Shown one piece after another: positions 54,858-63,516 of a stretch of DNA of 64,000 bases. The DNA comes from Verrucomicrobiota bacterium. Its GTDB lineage: Bacteria > Verrucomicrobiota > Verrucomicrobiia > Limisphaerales > UBA9464. The stretch lies in assembly GCA_017309115.1 (NCBI GenBank), contig JAFLEF010000007.1, positions 62,001 to 126,000 of the forward strand, in the 5' to 3' direction. The notes under the pieces are model-generated. The model was given only the letters and a program-made list of their open reading frames with translations, was not told where the DNA came from and did no database searches. Numbering within the stretch: position 1 is the first letter of the stretch; each line of letters opens with the position of its first letter. Both the position numbers and the translations under genes were made by a program.

Positions 54858-55454
54858 ATGAAGCAGATTAAACCCGGCCTCCGCCATCAATGCGCCAACG
54901 TCGGTGTCGGAATCCTGATTTTCCTGTCCATCTGCCTCTGCGGCTTGGTGGCCTTCCAATGGGTCGTTCAATCCCGTCTGCGGGAGATGGTGGAGACCGA
55001 GAAAGCCGAAGGAAACAAGCTGCGCGGAGAACGTCAGGACTTGGAGAACAAATCGCGCCGCTACTCGGACGAGATATCCAACATCACTGAACTCAAGGCC
55101 AAGCTGGAAGAGGAACGCAAGGTGACCTTGACGTCCCTGCGCCAGACGACGAACGACCTGATCCGGCTGCGCATGGAGTTCAACTACGCCACCAACGTGC
55201 TCAGCCAAATCAGCAACGCGCTGGTTCAGGCCAACACCAATCTGTTGATTCAGAACAAGAACATCACGGATTTGGCCGCCCAGACCAAAAAGGCGATGGA
55301 AGACCGCAACGAAATCGCCGTGAAGTTCAACGAAAAGGCCAAGCAGTACGGAGATTTGGTCACCAATTACAACGCCGTGGTGCAGCAGTTCGAAGACTTC
55401 CAAAAGCAGGTGAAGGAGATGATGGATAAGCAGAACAAGAAGGACGACAAGTAG
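54858..55454 (+). CDS. Membrane-anchored coiled-coil protein, unknown function
   Basis: 198 residues. One N-terminal membrane helix (VGVGILIFLSICLCGLVAFQ, residues 16-35) is followed by a long helical coiled coil (residues 36-195) rich in Glu, Lys, Asn and Gln. It has regular heptads (EISNITELKAKLEEE, VLSQISNALVQAN) and a basic end (KQNKKDDK). The topology suggests a rod-like periplasmic or cytoplasmic anchor. I do not recognise the family. An intrinsic terminator follows. Confidence 0.7.
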   Translation: MKQIKPGLRHQCANVGVGILIFLSICLCGLVAFQWVVQSRLREMVETEKAEGNKLRGERQDLENKSRRYSDEISNITELKAKLEEERKVTLTSLRQTTNDLIRLRMEFNYATNVLSQISNALVQANTNLLIQNKNITDLAAQTKKAMEDRNEIAVKFNEKAKQYGDLVTNYNAVVQQFEDFQKQVKEMMDKQNKKDDK

Positions 55455-55487
55455 ACCTCCCGAACGACCGCTCATTCGTTTCGAAGC

Positions 55488-55526
55488 CGCCCGCCCCCGC
55501 TCCCGGAGGCGGGCGTTTTCGTTTCG
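55488..55526 (+). terminator. Rho-independent terminator after the coiled-coil gene
   Basis: CGCCCGCC (55488-55495) and GGCGGGCG (55508-55515) form an 8-bp stem with a 12-base loop, followed by TTTTCGTTTCG. Confidence 0.85.
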
Positions 55527-55592
55527 ACTGAATGACTTAAACTGATGAAGCGTCTTGACGACATCTTCACCACTCCCGAAAAAAGCGTGTCC

Positions 55593-56429
55593 ATGGGCAA
55601 ACTCCTCCGTTCGCTGCTGTTGTTCCTGACCCTAACCCTGTCCGCCCGGTCGGCGGAGGCTACGAATCAGGCGTCGGTCTTTTTGGATCCGAATTTGGAA
55701 GCCGCCGTCCGGCAACAGGTCTTTGCCAAACGCTACACGAACTCGCCGTTGACGGCCGCCGATGTGGCCAACGTCTCAACCGTGGTCGCCAATTTTCGGG
55801 GCATCACCAATTTAACCGGTCTGGAACACTGCAAAGCACTGGCCGCCTTGGAACTCTCGGGCAACCGGATCACCCAACTCGGCCCACTCACCGGCCTCCG
55901 GCAACTTCAGCAACTGCTCCTCTCCAGCAATCGCATCTCGGACATCACCCCCCTCGCCACCCTGCCCGCCCTGCAGTACATCGAACTTTCCTTCAATTCG
56001 GTCGAAGACATCGCCGCCCTGGCCAGCCTGACCAATCTGGCGTCGGTGTATCTGGGCAACAACAAGCTGACCTCCCTGGCGGCGCTGACCAATCTTCCCC
56101 GATTGGTGACCCTTTACGCTGAAACCAATTCCCTGAAATCAATCGAAGGTCTGCAGAACCTCCGCTCGCTCTCCGGGGTTTCGCTTTCCGGCAATCGCCT
56201 AGTCGACGTCGCGCCGCTGACCGGTCTGCGGGCGCCTTCCTTCATCTTCCTGGAACGAAATCGCATCAAGGATCTCACTCCGCTGAACGCCTGGATCACC
56301 AACGATCTCGCCGGTCCCCGCTCCTTTGCCCCGTATCTGCAACTGTATCTGAAGGGCAATTCCCTGAACTCCAAGAGCAAGAAACTCGTCGCGGAATGGA
56401 CCAAGGCGGGCGTCCGCGTGCATCCCTAG
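55593..56429 (+). CDS. Exported leucine-rich repeat protein (internalin-like)
   Basis: 278 residues from an ATG at 55593 (an upstream ATG at 55545 is in frame but adds no signal). Signal peptide: LLRSLLLFLTLTLSARSAEA. Then about eight LRR units of roughly 22 residues with the SDS22-like pattern L..L..L.L..N.I..: LEHCKALAALELSGNRI, LRQLQQLLLSSNRI, LPALQYIELSFNSV, LTNLASVYLGNNKL, LRSLSGVSLSGNRL. Probably a surface or periplasmic protein that binds other proteins. No sorting tail is seen. Confidence 0.82.
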   Translation: MGKLLRSLLLFLTLTLSARSAEATNQASVFLDPNLEAAVRQQVFAKRYTNSPLTAADVANVSTVVANFRGITNLTGLEHCKALAALELSGNRITQLGPLTGLRQLQQLLLSSNRISDITPLATLPALQYIELSFNSVEDIAALASLTNLASVYLGNNKLTSLAALTNLPRLVTLYAETNSLKSIEGLQNLRSLSGVSLSGNRLVDVAPLTGLRAPSFIFLERNRIKDLTPLNAWITNDLAGPRSFAPYLQLYLKGNSLNSKSKKLVAEWTKAGVRVHP

Positions 56430-56473
56430 TTTTCCCTGGTTGACACTTCATCTCCTCACCGAACTTTGACCCC

Positions 56474-57019
56474 ATGAAACGACTGCTCCCGATTCTGACT
56501 GCTCTAGCCACCATGACCACCGTCTTTGCCGCCTCCAACCTCCAAGAAATCCCGCTCAAGGACATTGACGGCAAAGCCACTTCATTGAAGGCCTTCGACG
56601 GCAAGGTCGTCCTGCTGGTCAACGTCGCCTCGAAGTGCGGCTACACGAAGCAGTACACCGGTCTCGAAGCGCTCTACAAAAAGTACCAGGACAAAGGTCT
56701 GGTGATCGTCGGCGTGCCGAGCAATGACTTTGGTGGGCAGGAACCGGGAACGGCTGACGAGATCAAGGAGTTCTGCTCGACGAAGTACCAGGTCACCTTC
56801 CCGCTGATGGAAAAGGTGCACGTCAAAGGCAGCGAACAGCATGCCCTGTACACCGCGCTGACTGGACCCAACGCCAAGTTTCCGGGAGACGTGAAATGGA
56901 ATTTCGGCAAGTTCCTGATCGGCCGCAACGGTGTGGTCGTGGAGCGGTTCGATTCCGGGGTCGCTCCGGAATCCATAGAGATGATTGCGGCGGTCGAAGC
57001 GGCGCTGGCCGCCAAGTAA
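56474..57019 (+). CDS. Glutathione peroxidase family protein, exported, Cys type
   Basis: 181 residues with a signal peptide (LLPILTALATMTTVFAA). Family motifs are NVASKCGYTKQYTGLEALY, with the peroxidatic Cys55 in the place of selenocysteine, VPSNDFGGQEPG with Gln89, and VKWNFGKFLIGRNG with Trp142 and Asn143. It reduces peroxides, probably with thioredoxin rather than glutathione as in most bacterial Cys enzymes. The exported location is unusual but not unique. It converges with panC, six bases between stops. Confidence 0.88.
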   Translation: MKRLLPILTALATMTTVFAASNLQEIPLKDIDGKATSLKAFDGKVVLLVNVASKCGYTKQYTGLEALYKKYQDKGLVIVGVPSNDFGGQEPGTADEIKEFCSTKYQVTFPLMEKVHVKGSEQHALYTALTGPNAKFPGDVKWNFGKFLIGRNGVVVERFDSGVAPESIEMIAAVEAALAAK

Positions 57020-57025
57020 CGGCGG

Positions 57026-57886
57026 TTACAGCCGACCATTGTCGATCAGGCGCGTCTTCCCCACGAAGACCGCCAACGCCATCTGATGCCCCCGAGCCAC
57101 TGACGTGGCGACCTCCAGGGTCTCCGGATGGAAAAACTCTACGTAATCGAGGCGCGCGCTGGAACGGAGGGCCACCGCCTGTTGTACCAGTTCTCGCAAC
57201 TGCGCAGCCGGCATCTTGCGACGGGCCACGGCCTCGCGGCAGGCGCGAATGGATTCGATCAGCACGGTGGCTTGGCGCCGTTCGTCTTCGTTGAGGTACT
57301 TGTTCCGAGAACTGAGGGCGACCCCATCGGTGTCCCGGCGGGTCGGTGAAACCACAATTTTCAGCGGAAAGTTGAGGTCCTGAGTCATCCGCCGGATCAC
57401 TGCCGCCTGCTGCCAATCCTTGGCGCCAAAAATGGCCACCTCCGGCAAAACACAGTTGAACAGCTTCGCGACCACGGTGGTGACACCCCGGAAGTGGGTC
57501 GGCCGGGAAACGCCCTCCATGCCCTGGGAAAGCCGTTCCTCCACCACGTAGGTGGAGTAAGCCCCCTGGTCGCGTCCTGGATACATCACCGCGTCCGAGG
57601 GCAGGAACACGACATCCACCCCTGCTTCCCGGCACAACCGGAAGTCCCGCGGCAAATCCCGAGGGTAGCGTGAGAGGTCTTCCGTGGGCCCGAACTGCGT
57701 GGGATTCACGTACAGACTCAGGACCACCGCTCCGTCCGGCCCCACCCGCTTGCGGGCTTCCCGCACCAGGCTGATATGCCCGTCGTGCAGATAGCCCATG
57801 GTGGGAACCAATCCGATGCGCCGGCCTTGCTGACGCCAGGCCACCGCCGCCCGTTGCATGGACGAGGGACTCTTCAGAATTCGCAC
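57026..57886 (-). CDS. panC: Pantothenate synthetase
   Basis: 286 residues from a GTG at 57886. It joins pantoate and beta-alanine with ATP. Nucleotide and substrate motifs are LVPTMGYLHDGHISLVREA, SLYVNPTQFGPTEDLSRYP, HFRGVTTVVAKLFN, EVAIFGAKDWQQAAVIRRM (the usual form is FGEKDYQQ) and DGVALSSRNKYL. The length fits the family (280-290). panB is not adjacent. Confidence 0.92.
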   Translation of the reverse strand: MRILKSPSSMQRAAVAWRQQGRRIGLVPTMGYLHDGHISLVREARKRVGPDGAVVLSLYVNPTQFGPTEDLSRYPRDLPRDFRLCREAGVDVVFLPSDAVMYPGRDQGAYSTYVVEERLSQGMEGVSRPTHFRGVTTVVAKLFNCVLPEVAIFGAKDWQQAAVIRRMTQDLNFPLKIVVSPTRRDTDGVALSSRNKYLNEDERRQATVLIESIRACREAVARRKMPAAQLRELVQQAVALRSSARLDYVEFFHPETLEVATSVARGHQMALAVFVGKTRLIDNGRL

Positions 57887-57933
57887 GCGAGAAACCTGTC
57901 AGATTTCCCGCGCCGCGAACAGATCCCGGTGAC

Positions 57934-60900
57934 TTACTGGATGCGATCCAACCGGAAGAACCGCACCTCTGGGCCGGCTTCCAGCAACAGATCGGAATAG
58001 CCACCTCGATTACGTATCGTGCCGCCCACCCGCGTCCAGGTCACCAGATCGGTCGAGCCGAAGATTCGGTACTGCCCCACGGGCAACGTGAAGGTGCGCA
58101 ACCGCACGGCGAATTCAGACGTGGTGGCGCCGTCCACGGCTTCAGTTGGTGCCAAGGGATCAAATCCTGCCAAGTATTCCACGCCATCTTCGAGTTGGTC
58201 CCCATCCGAGTCCTTGGATTCCGGATTCGTTCCCAAGCGAGCTTCCAAGCTGTCGTCCAGGCCATCAGCGTCCGTGTCCACAGGCGCCTTCAGAGCCGCC
58301 ACATGATAGGCTCCGGCGGAGACCGCCACCGGCGGCGAGTAAGCGGCCAGCGAAGCGTTAAGACCAGCGGCTCCTTCCCCCCAAACCACAATCTCGCCCG
58401 AGGCCTTCACGGCCAGACTGCGGTTATAGCCACCATCAATAAACTCAACTCCGTCCAATCCTTCCGGAACCGCGGTCTGACCGTTTTCATTGTTGCCCCA
58501 CGCCACTACTCGACCGGTGGTCAGCAACGCCAAGGTGTGGCCGTCGCCGGCCGCCACCGCGGTGACCGAACCCAGGCCCGCGGGAACGGTGCACTGACCG
58601 AACTTATTGTCGCCCCAGCAAACCACTGTCCCGTTGCTCCGCAGCGCCACGGAATGGGCCGAACCGGCGGCAATTCCTGTCACCCCGGTCAGACCCGACG
58701 GAACCGTGGTTTGCCCGTTGTGATCCGATCCCCACGCGGACACCGTTCCATCCTCCAAGACCGCGAGACTGTGGAATCCACCCGCGGCAATCTGAATCGC
58801 CCGCTGCGACCAGCGAGGAGGAGTTGCCTGCCCCGAATCATCCCGGCCCCAAGCCTCGACACTTCCGTCGGTCAGAAGCGCCAAAGTATGATGCCCACCC
58901 GCGGCCACAGCCGTCACCGAACTCAGATCTTCCGGGGGTGTTGCTTGTCCGTTGGTGTTGACGCCCCAGGCCCGGACCGTGCCATCTGCTAGAAGGGCGA
59001 CGGTGTGCCAGGAACCCGCCGACAAGGAAACCACCTCGGCCAAATCAATAGGAAGATTCGCCTGTCCCGCCTCATTGTTGCCCTGAACCGAAACCGTTCC
59101 CAAGACCGGCAACGGTTCCGGTTCCGGTTCAGGCTCGCCTTCGGGCGGCACCGAACCGAGTGGGACCAAACGATAGTCCGTGACTCCCAACGGCGGATCC
59201 AGCAACTCCGATTCAATTCCGCGAAGCGCGAAGGGTTCGCCCAGGTTATCCCAGGTCACGCCGTTCGTTGTGGTCTGCAGCTGGTAATCAGAATTCCCCA
59301 CACCGAAATACGTGAGCTTAACCGCCGGATACAGCCACAAGCTGCCGTCCGGTGCCTCCGTCGCGACCGTAGCATTGAAACGGTTCTCCCATTCCAAACG
59401 GTCCGTAAGCCCATCGCCATCGGTGTCCACCAAGGTTGGGTCCGAACCCATCCGCAATTCCAGACCATCCCAGAGGGCGTCGCCATCGGTATCGGGTAGC
59501 ACGGAACTGGTCAGCGCATTGGTCTCGTATTGATTGTCCAAGCCATCCCGGTCGTCATCCGCCCGACTGGTCAGAGCCAGCACATGGAAGTATCCCGCCG
59601 CGAGCGAAAAGACGTTGGAGGCGTTCTTGGGCAACGGCAGCAGTCCATTCTTGAGATCCGGCCAAAGCACCACATTGCCGTCGGGCTTGATGGCCGCGGT
59701 AAAATTGTACCCGGCCGCCACTTGCAGGACGTTGCCGAGGCCCGCCGGAATCCGGGTCTGGCCCTGACGATTGTCACCCCAGGCCACCAGCAGGCCATTG
59801 CGCAATACCGCAACCGTATGATTGCCACCGGCGGCGATAGCTCCCACCGGAGCCAGAGTCGAGGGCACGGCACATTGATTGAGGGAATTATCACCCCAGC
59901 AGACAACCGTGCCGTCAGACTTCAGCGCGACGGTATGGAATACCCCGGCCGAAATCGCCACCACTCCGGAGAGATCTTCCGGGACCTCGCATTGCTCGAG
60001 GGCGTTATCGCCCCAACAGACCACGGTGCCATTGGCCAGCAACGCCGCAGCATGGAAGTAACCCGCCGCCACCGCCACCACATTGGACAAGCCCTCGGGC
60101 GGAACGATCTGGGCGAACTCATTGGTGCCCCAAGACACCACCGTACCGTCGGCTCGCAGTCCGATCGTTTGAACGGCACCGGCGGCAATCATGACCAGAT
60201 TCGTCGCCTCGGGCGGCACATCCAGTTGGTTCAAGTCATTGGTCCCAAACGCCACTGCCCGGCCGGCTTCCGTGAGGACCACCGAATGCGAAAACCCTCC
60301 GGCCAGGCCAAATCCATTCGTGGCGGTCGCAGGGATGTCAGTCTGACCGAACTCATTAGTTCCCCAGGCCAGCACCGAGCCGGCCGGTTGGGGCAAACGG
60401 ATCCTCGGCGCGAGATTCAACACTTCCACTTGTACCGCCCCTCCTTTTTGAAAGCTCTTCAGCAAGCGTGCCTCCAGGGAATAAACTCCCGATTCATTGG
60501 TCCGAGCCCGATGCACCACCAACGATTCGTTGGTTTGGCCGGTCAAGGCGTTGGTGCCCTGGAACCACTGAAACACTACTAGATTGGTGATCACCTCCTC
60601 ATTGGTGGTGATCAAACTCTCGGGACATTCTCCCATGACATCCACCGCTCCGTCGCCATCCAGATCGCAGCCGTCATTGACTCCATCGCCGTCTTCATCA
60701 ACCGGCTCGCCCAACACGACCGGCGTTTCGTTGGTGATGATGATGAAGTTGGTGGTAAGAATGCCGTTGGTCAGCGTTCGCGCGCGTAGGAGCAGCAGAT
60801 CCCCCGATAGCAGCTGGCGATCCCGCGCCAGAATCGTGAACAGCGGAAAGCTCTCCTTGTCTCGCGGTAGCGTCCCGGCTTCGTACTCGGATTTGTCATC

Positions 60901-61155
60901 CCAGCCATCGGCGTCCGTGTCCTTCCGGGTCGGATCGCTTCCAAATCGAATCTCCACCAAATCTGACAATCCGTCCTCGTCCAGATCACCGCCAGACGCG
61001 AGCGACGGAACTAGCGGCCCGGACTGGGCAACGAGGAGCCCCTCGGACAACGCGGGCGAGCGGGTCGGGATTCCGGCCGCCCACGATGCGCTGGCGACCA
61101 AGCACCACGCGAAGAGGATGAGGAAGGATTCAGGCAATTTGCAGCGAGAGTTCAT
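57934..61155 (-). CDS. Exported protein with two RCC1-type propellers and Asp-rich calcium-type repeats
   Basis: 1,073 residues. Signal peptide SFLILFAWCLVASASWAAG. Next comes an Asp-rich thrombospondin-type-3-like repeat (DLDEDGLSDLVEIRFGSDP, DTDADGWDDKSEYEAG). A first RCC1-like propeller has seven WG.N...Q...P blades (about residues 258-540), the second has seven more (about 690-960). Between and after them are further DTDGDGLxDxxE motifs, plus an EPEPEPEP linker. The C-terminus, GQYRIFGSTDLVTWTRV ... VRFFRLDRIQ, matches the shared terminal module. It is probably a calcium-stabilised surface protein that binds other proteins. No enzyme motif. Divergent from nuoA. Confidence 0.82.
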   Translation of the reverse strand: MNSRCKLPESFLILFAWCLVASASWAAGIPTRSPALSEGLLVAQSGPLVPSLASGGDLDEDGLSDLVEIRFGSDPTRKDTDADGWDDKSEYEAGTLPRDKESFPLFTILARDRQLLSGDLLLLRARTLTNGILTTNFIIITNETPVVLGEPVDEDGDGVNDGCDLDGDGAVDVMGECPESLITTNEEVITNLVVFQWFQGTNALTGQTNESLVVHRARTNESGVYSLEARLLKSFQKGGAVQVEVLNLAPRIRLPQPAGSVLAWGTNEFGQTDIPATATNGFGLAGGFSHSVVLTEAGRAVAFGTNDLNQLDVPPEATNLVMIAAGAVQTIGLRADGTVVSWGTNEFAQIVPPEGLSNVVAVAAGYFHAAALLANGTVVCWGDNALEQCEVPEDLSGVVAISAGVFHTVALKSDGTVVCWGDNSLNQCAVPSTLAPVGAIAAGGNHTVAVLRNGLLVAWGDNRQGQTRIPAGLGNVLQVAAGYNFTAAIKPDGNVVLWPDLKNGLLPLPKNASNVFSLAAGYFHVLALTSRADDDRDGLDNQYETNALTSSVLPDTDGDALWDGLELRMGSDPTLVDTDGDGLTDRLEWENRFNATVATEAPDGSLWLYPAVKLTYFGVGNSDYQLQTTTNGVTWDNLGEPFALRGIESELLDPPLGVTDYRLVPLGSVPPEGEPEPEPEPLPVLGTVSVQGNNEAGQANLPIDLAEVVSLSAGSWHTVALLADGTVRAWGVNTNGQATPPEDLSSVTAVAAGGHHTLALLTDGSVEAWGRDDSGQATPPRWSQRAIQIAAGGFHSLAVLEDGTVSAWGSDHNGQTTVPSGLTGVTGIAAGSAHSVALRSNGTVVCWGDNKFGQCTVPAGLGSVTAVAAGDGHTLALLTTGRVVAWGNNENGQTAVPEGLDGVEFIDGGYNRSLAVKASGEIVVWGEGAAGLNASLAAYSPPVAVSAGAYHVAALKAPVDTDADGLDDSLEARLGTNPESKDSDGDQLEDGVEYLAGFDPLAPTEAVDGATTSEFAVRLRTFTLPVGQYRIFGSTDLVTWTRVGGTIRNRGGYSDLLLEAGPEVRFFRLDRIQ

Positions 61156-61333
61156 AGGAGTCTTTCTGGGCGACGGGATCCCGGCAAATTTGGCCTTCCG
61201 GGGAACGCTTTGCTAGGCAAGTTCTTTGCCACCCTGCAAAGAATGTGCGGACGTTACGTCACAATTGCGCATCAATTTTACGGATGAGCGAATTCTTGCC
61301 ACCGGCGGCGACTTCCCTACGATCCTTGCCCGG

Positions 61334-61717
61334 ATGGATTCGCAACTGCTCCAATATTTACCCGTCCTGATTCTTCTCCTGGTCGCCTTAGGGTTTGCTT
61401 TCGGCACGCTGGCGGTCTCCGTTTTGCTGGGCAAACGAGGCCGCCGGACCAAGACCAAGGATATTCCGTACGAATGCGGCATGGTTCCGGAGGGTGAGGG
61501 CAGCGCCCGGTTGTCGGTGAAGTTTTACCTCGTGGCCCTGCTCTTCGTGCTGTTCGACATTGAAGTCGTCTTTCTGTATCCGTGGGCGGTGGTCTACAAG
61601 GAGATGCTTTTGGAGAATCCCGCTCTGATTCTGGGCGGAATGGTGAGTTTCCTGGGTGTACTGTTTGTGGGCTTCCTCTACGCCTCGAAAAAGCGCGCGT
61701 TCGACTGGACCAAATAG
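61334..61717 (+). CDS. nuoA: NADH-quinone oxidoreductase subunit A
   Basis: A 127-residue membrane subunit of complex I with three helices. It carries the conserved loop IPYECGMVPEGEG and the helix FYLVALLFVLFDIEVVFLYP. The start is the ATG at 61334, whose first helix matches the family. It is followed not by nuoB but by nadB, so the rest of complex I is encoded elsewhere. Confidence 0.9.
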   Translation: MDSQLLQYLPVLILLLVALGFAFGTLAVSVLLGKRGRRTKTKDIPYECGMVPEGEGSARLSVKFYLVALLFVLFDIEVVFLYPWAVVYKEMLLENPALILGGMVSFLGVLFVGFLYASKKRAFDWTK

Positions 61718-61783
61718 TCCGGTCTCCGCCCAAGGCTTCCGCTGGAGGAAGACCTAGCCGGCCACCGGCCGCCCGCTCCGACC

Positions 61784-63400
61784 ATGGCCGCCACTCTTCG
61801 TCGTTTCGACTTCCTCGTTTTGGGCAGCGGCATTGCTGGGCTCAACTTCGCGCTCCAAGTGGCGGCCCGAGGTAGGGTCGCGCTGATCACCAAAAAGAAT
61901 CGGGCCGATTCCAATACGAATTGGGCTCAAGGCGGCATCGCAAGCGTTACCAGCCGAGAGGATTCCTTCGAACTACACGTCCGGGATACTTTGGAAGCCG
62001 GAGCCGGGCTATGCCACGAGGACGTCGTTCGCACTATCATCGAAGAGGGTCCGGCCCGAATCCAGGAACTCATTCAATTAGGAGCCCGCTTTTCGGAACG
62101 CGAAATCCCCACCCAACCCGGCTCGCGGGAACTGGATCTCACCCGAGAGGGCGGCCACTCCAAGCGCCGAGTGCTCCACGCAGCTGACGCTACCGGCGCC
62201 GAACTCGAACGAACCTACCTCCAGGCCGTCGCCAGCCAACCATCGGTCACCTTCTTCGAAAATCACCTCGCCATCGACCTCATCACTTCCGCCAAGGTCG
62301 GCGCGCCCGGTGAGAATCGCGTGCTGGGAGTCTACGTCTTCGATAGCGTTAATCAGTGTGTGGAAGTGTTCGCTGCCCCCATCGTGGTGCTCGCCACCGG
62401 CGGCAGCGGAAAAGTCTATCTTTACACCACCAATCCGGACATCGCGACCGGCGATGGGGTGGCGATGGCCTACCGGGCCGGGCTCACTGTCGCCAACATG
62501 GAGTTCGTCCAGTTCCATCCGACCTGCCTGTACCATCCGCAGGTCAGGAATTTCCTGATCTCTGAGGCCGTCCGGGGCGAAGGAGCCGTGCTGCGGGGGG
62601 CGGATCAGCAGCGATTCATGGATCATTACGATCCCCGGGCCGAGTTGGCGCCCCGGGACATCGTGGCGCGGGCCATTGATTCCGAGATGAAGCGAACCGG
62701 GGCGGACTGCGTTTTCCTGGATCTGACCCACCAGACTGAAAGCTTCATTACTGGCCATTTTCCCAACATCTACGCCCGCTGCCGTGAACTCGGCATCGAC
62801 ATCGCGCGTCAGCCCATTCCGGTGGTTCCCGCTGCCCACTACCAATGCGGCGGCGTCTCCGCGACAGTGGATGGCGTCACCAACTTGGCCGGTCTTTATG
62901 CCGTGGGAGAAGTTGCCTGCACCGGACTCCATGGGGCCAATCGCCTCGCTAGCAATTCCCTGCTGGAAGCTCTGGTGTGTTCCCATCGGGCCGCTGCCCA
63001 CGCCAAGGCGAATCGACCCGAGGAACGGCCCGTGCCCATTCCGGAATGGCAGGTAGGTTCAGCCACTGATCCCGATGAACTGGTGGTGGTCTCGCACAAC
63101 TGGGACGAGATCCGGCGCACCATGTGGGATTACGTGGGCATCGTCCGGACGAACAAACGATTGCGCCGAGCTGAAAAGCGTCTGGGGAACCTGACGGAAG
63201 AGATCCGGGAGTTTTACTGGAATTTCCGGGTCACTGCCGACCTGCTTGAACTCCGAAATCTGGCCACTGTGGCGGAGCTGATCGTGGCCTGCGCTCTGCA
63301 ACGTCCGGAGAGCCGTGGCTTGCATTACAACCTCGATTACCCCACCACCGATCCCTCTTGGGCTCAGCGAAATACGACGATCCGTCGGACCGGGATCTGA
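61784..63400 (+). CDS. nadB: L-aspartate oxidase
   Basis: 538 residues, the first enzyme of NAD synthesis, oxidising aspartate to iminoaspartate for NadA. The FAD site is VLGSGIAGLNFALQVA, with DSNTNWAQGGIASV, GGHSKRRVLHAADATGAELE, LATGGSGKVYLYTTNPDIAT, the substrate region EFVQFHPTCLYHP, HYQCGGV and GANRLASNSLLEALV. The length fits the family. It lies 66 bases after nuoA, possibly in one operon. Confidence 0.93.
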   Translation: MAATLRRFDFLVLGSGIAGLNFALQVAARGRVALITKKNRADSNTNWAQGGIASVTSREDSFELHVRDTLEAGAGLCHEDVVRTIIEEGPARIQELIQLGARFSEREIPTQPGSRELDLTREGGHSKRRVLHAADATGAELERTYLQAVASQPSVTFFENHLAIDLITSAKVGAPGENRVLGVYVFDSVNQCVEVFAAPIVVLATGGSGKVYLYTTNPDIATGDGVAMAYRAGLTVANMEFVQFHPTCLYHPQVRNFLISEAVRGEGAVLRGADQQRFMDHYDPRAELAPRDIVARAIDSEMKRTGADCVFLDLTHQTESFITGHFPNIYARCRELGIDIARQPIPVVPAAHYQCGGVSATVDGVTNLAGLYAVGEVACTGLHGANRLASNSLLEALVCSHRAAAHAKANRPEERPVPIPEWQVGSATDPDELVVVSHNWDEIRRTMWDYVGIVRTNKRLRRAEKRLGNLTEEIREFYWNFRVTADLLELRNLATVAELIVACALQRPESRGLHYNLDYPTTDPSWAQRNTTIRRTGI

Positions 63401-63452
63401 GGGCGATCCGAGGCCCCCGCTAGAACCAGACTAAATTCCTCTGATTCGCCCG

Positions 63453-63480
63453 TTGACACCCTGGGCGACCCGCATACTTT
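63453..63480 (+). promoter_or_regulatory. Putative sigma-70 promoter of the Rrf2 gene
   Basis: TTGACA (63453-63458), a 16-base spacer and TACTTT (63475-63480), 37 bases ahead of the Rrf2 start. This is the best -35 box I saw in the window. Confidence 0.5.
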
Positions 63481-63516
63481 GGCCCTGAAGTGGACCGAGT
63501 TTATCCGATTCAATTT

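Noticed and set aside
61296-61323. A -35/-10 pair (TTGCCA, TACGAT) ahead of nuoA
   Set aside because: It would start transcription only a few bases before the ATG; too weak to list as a feature.
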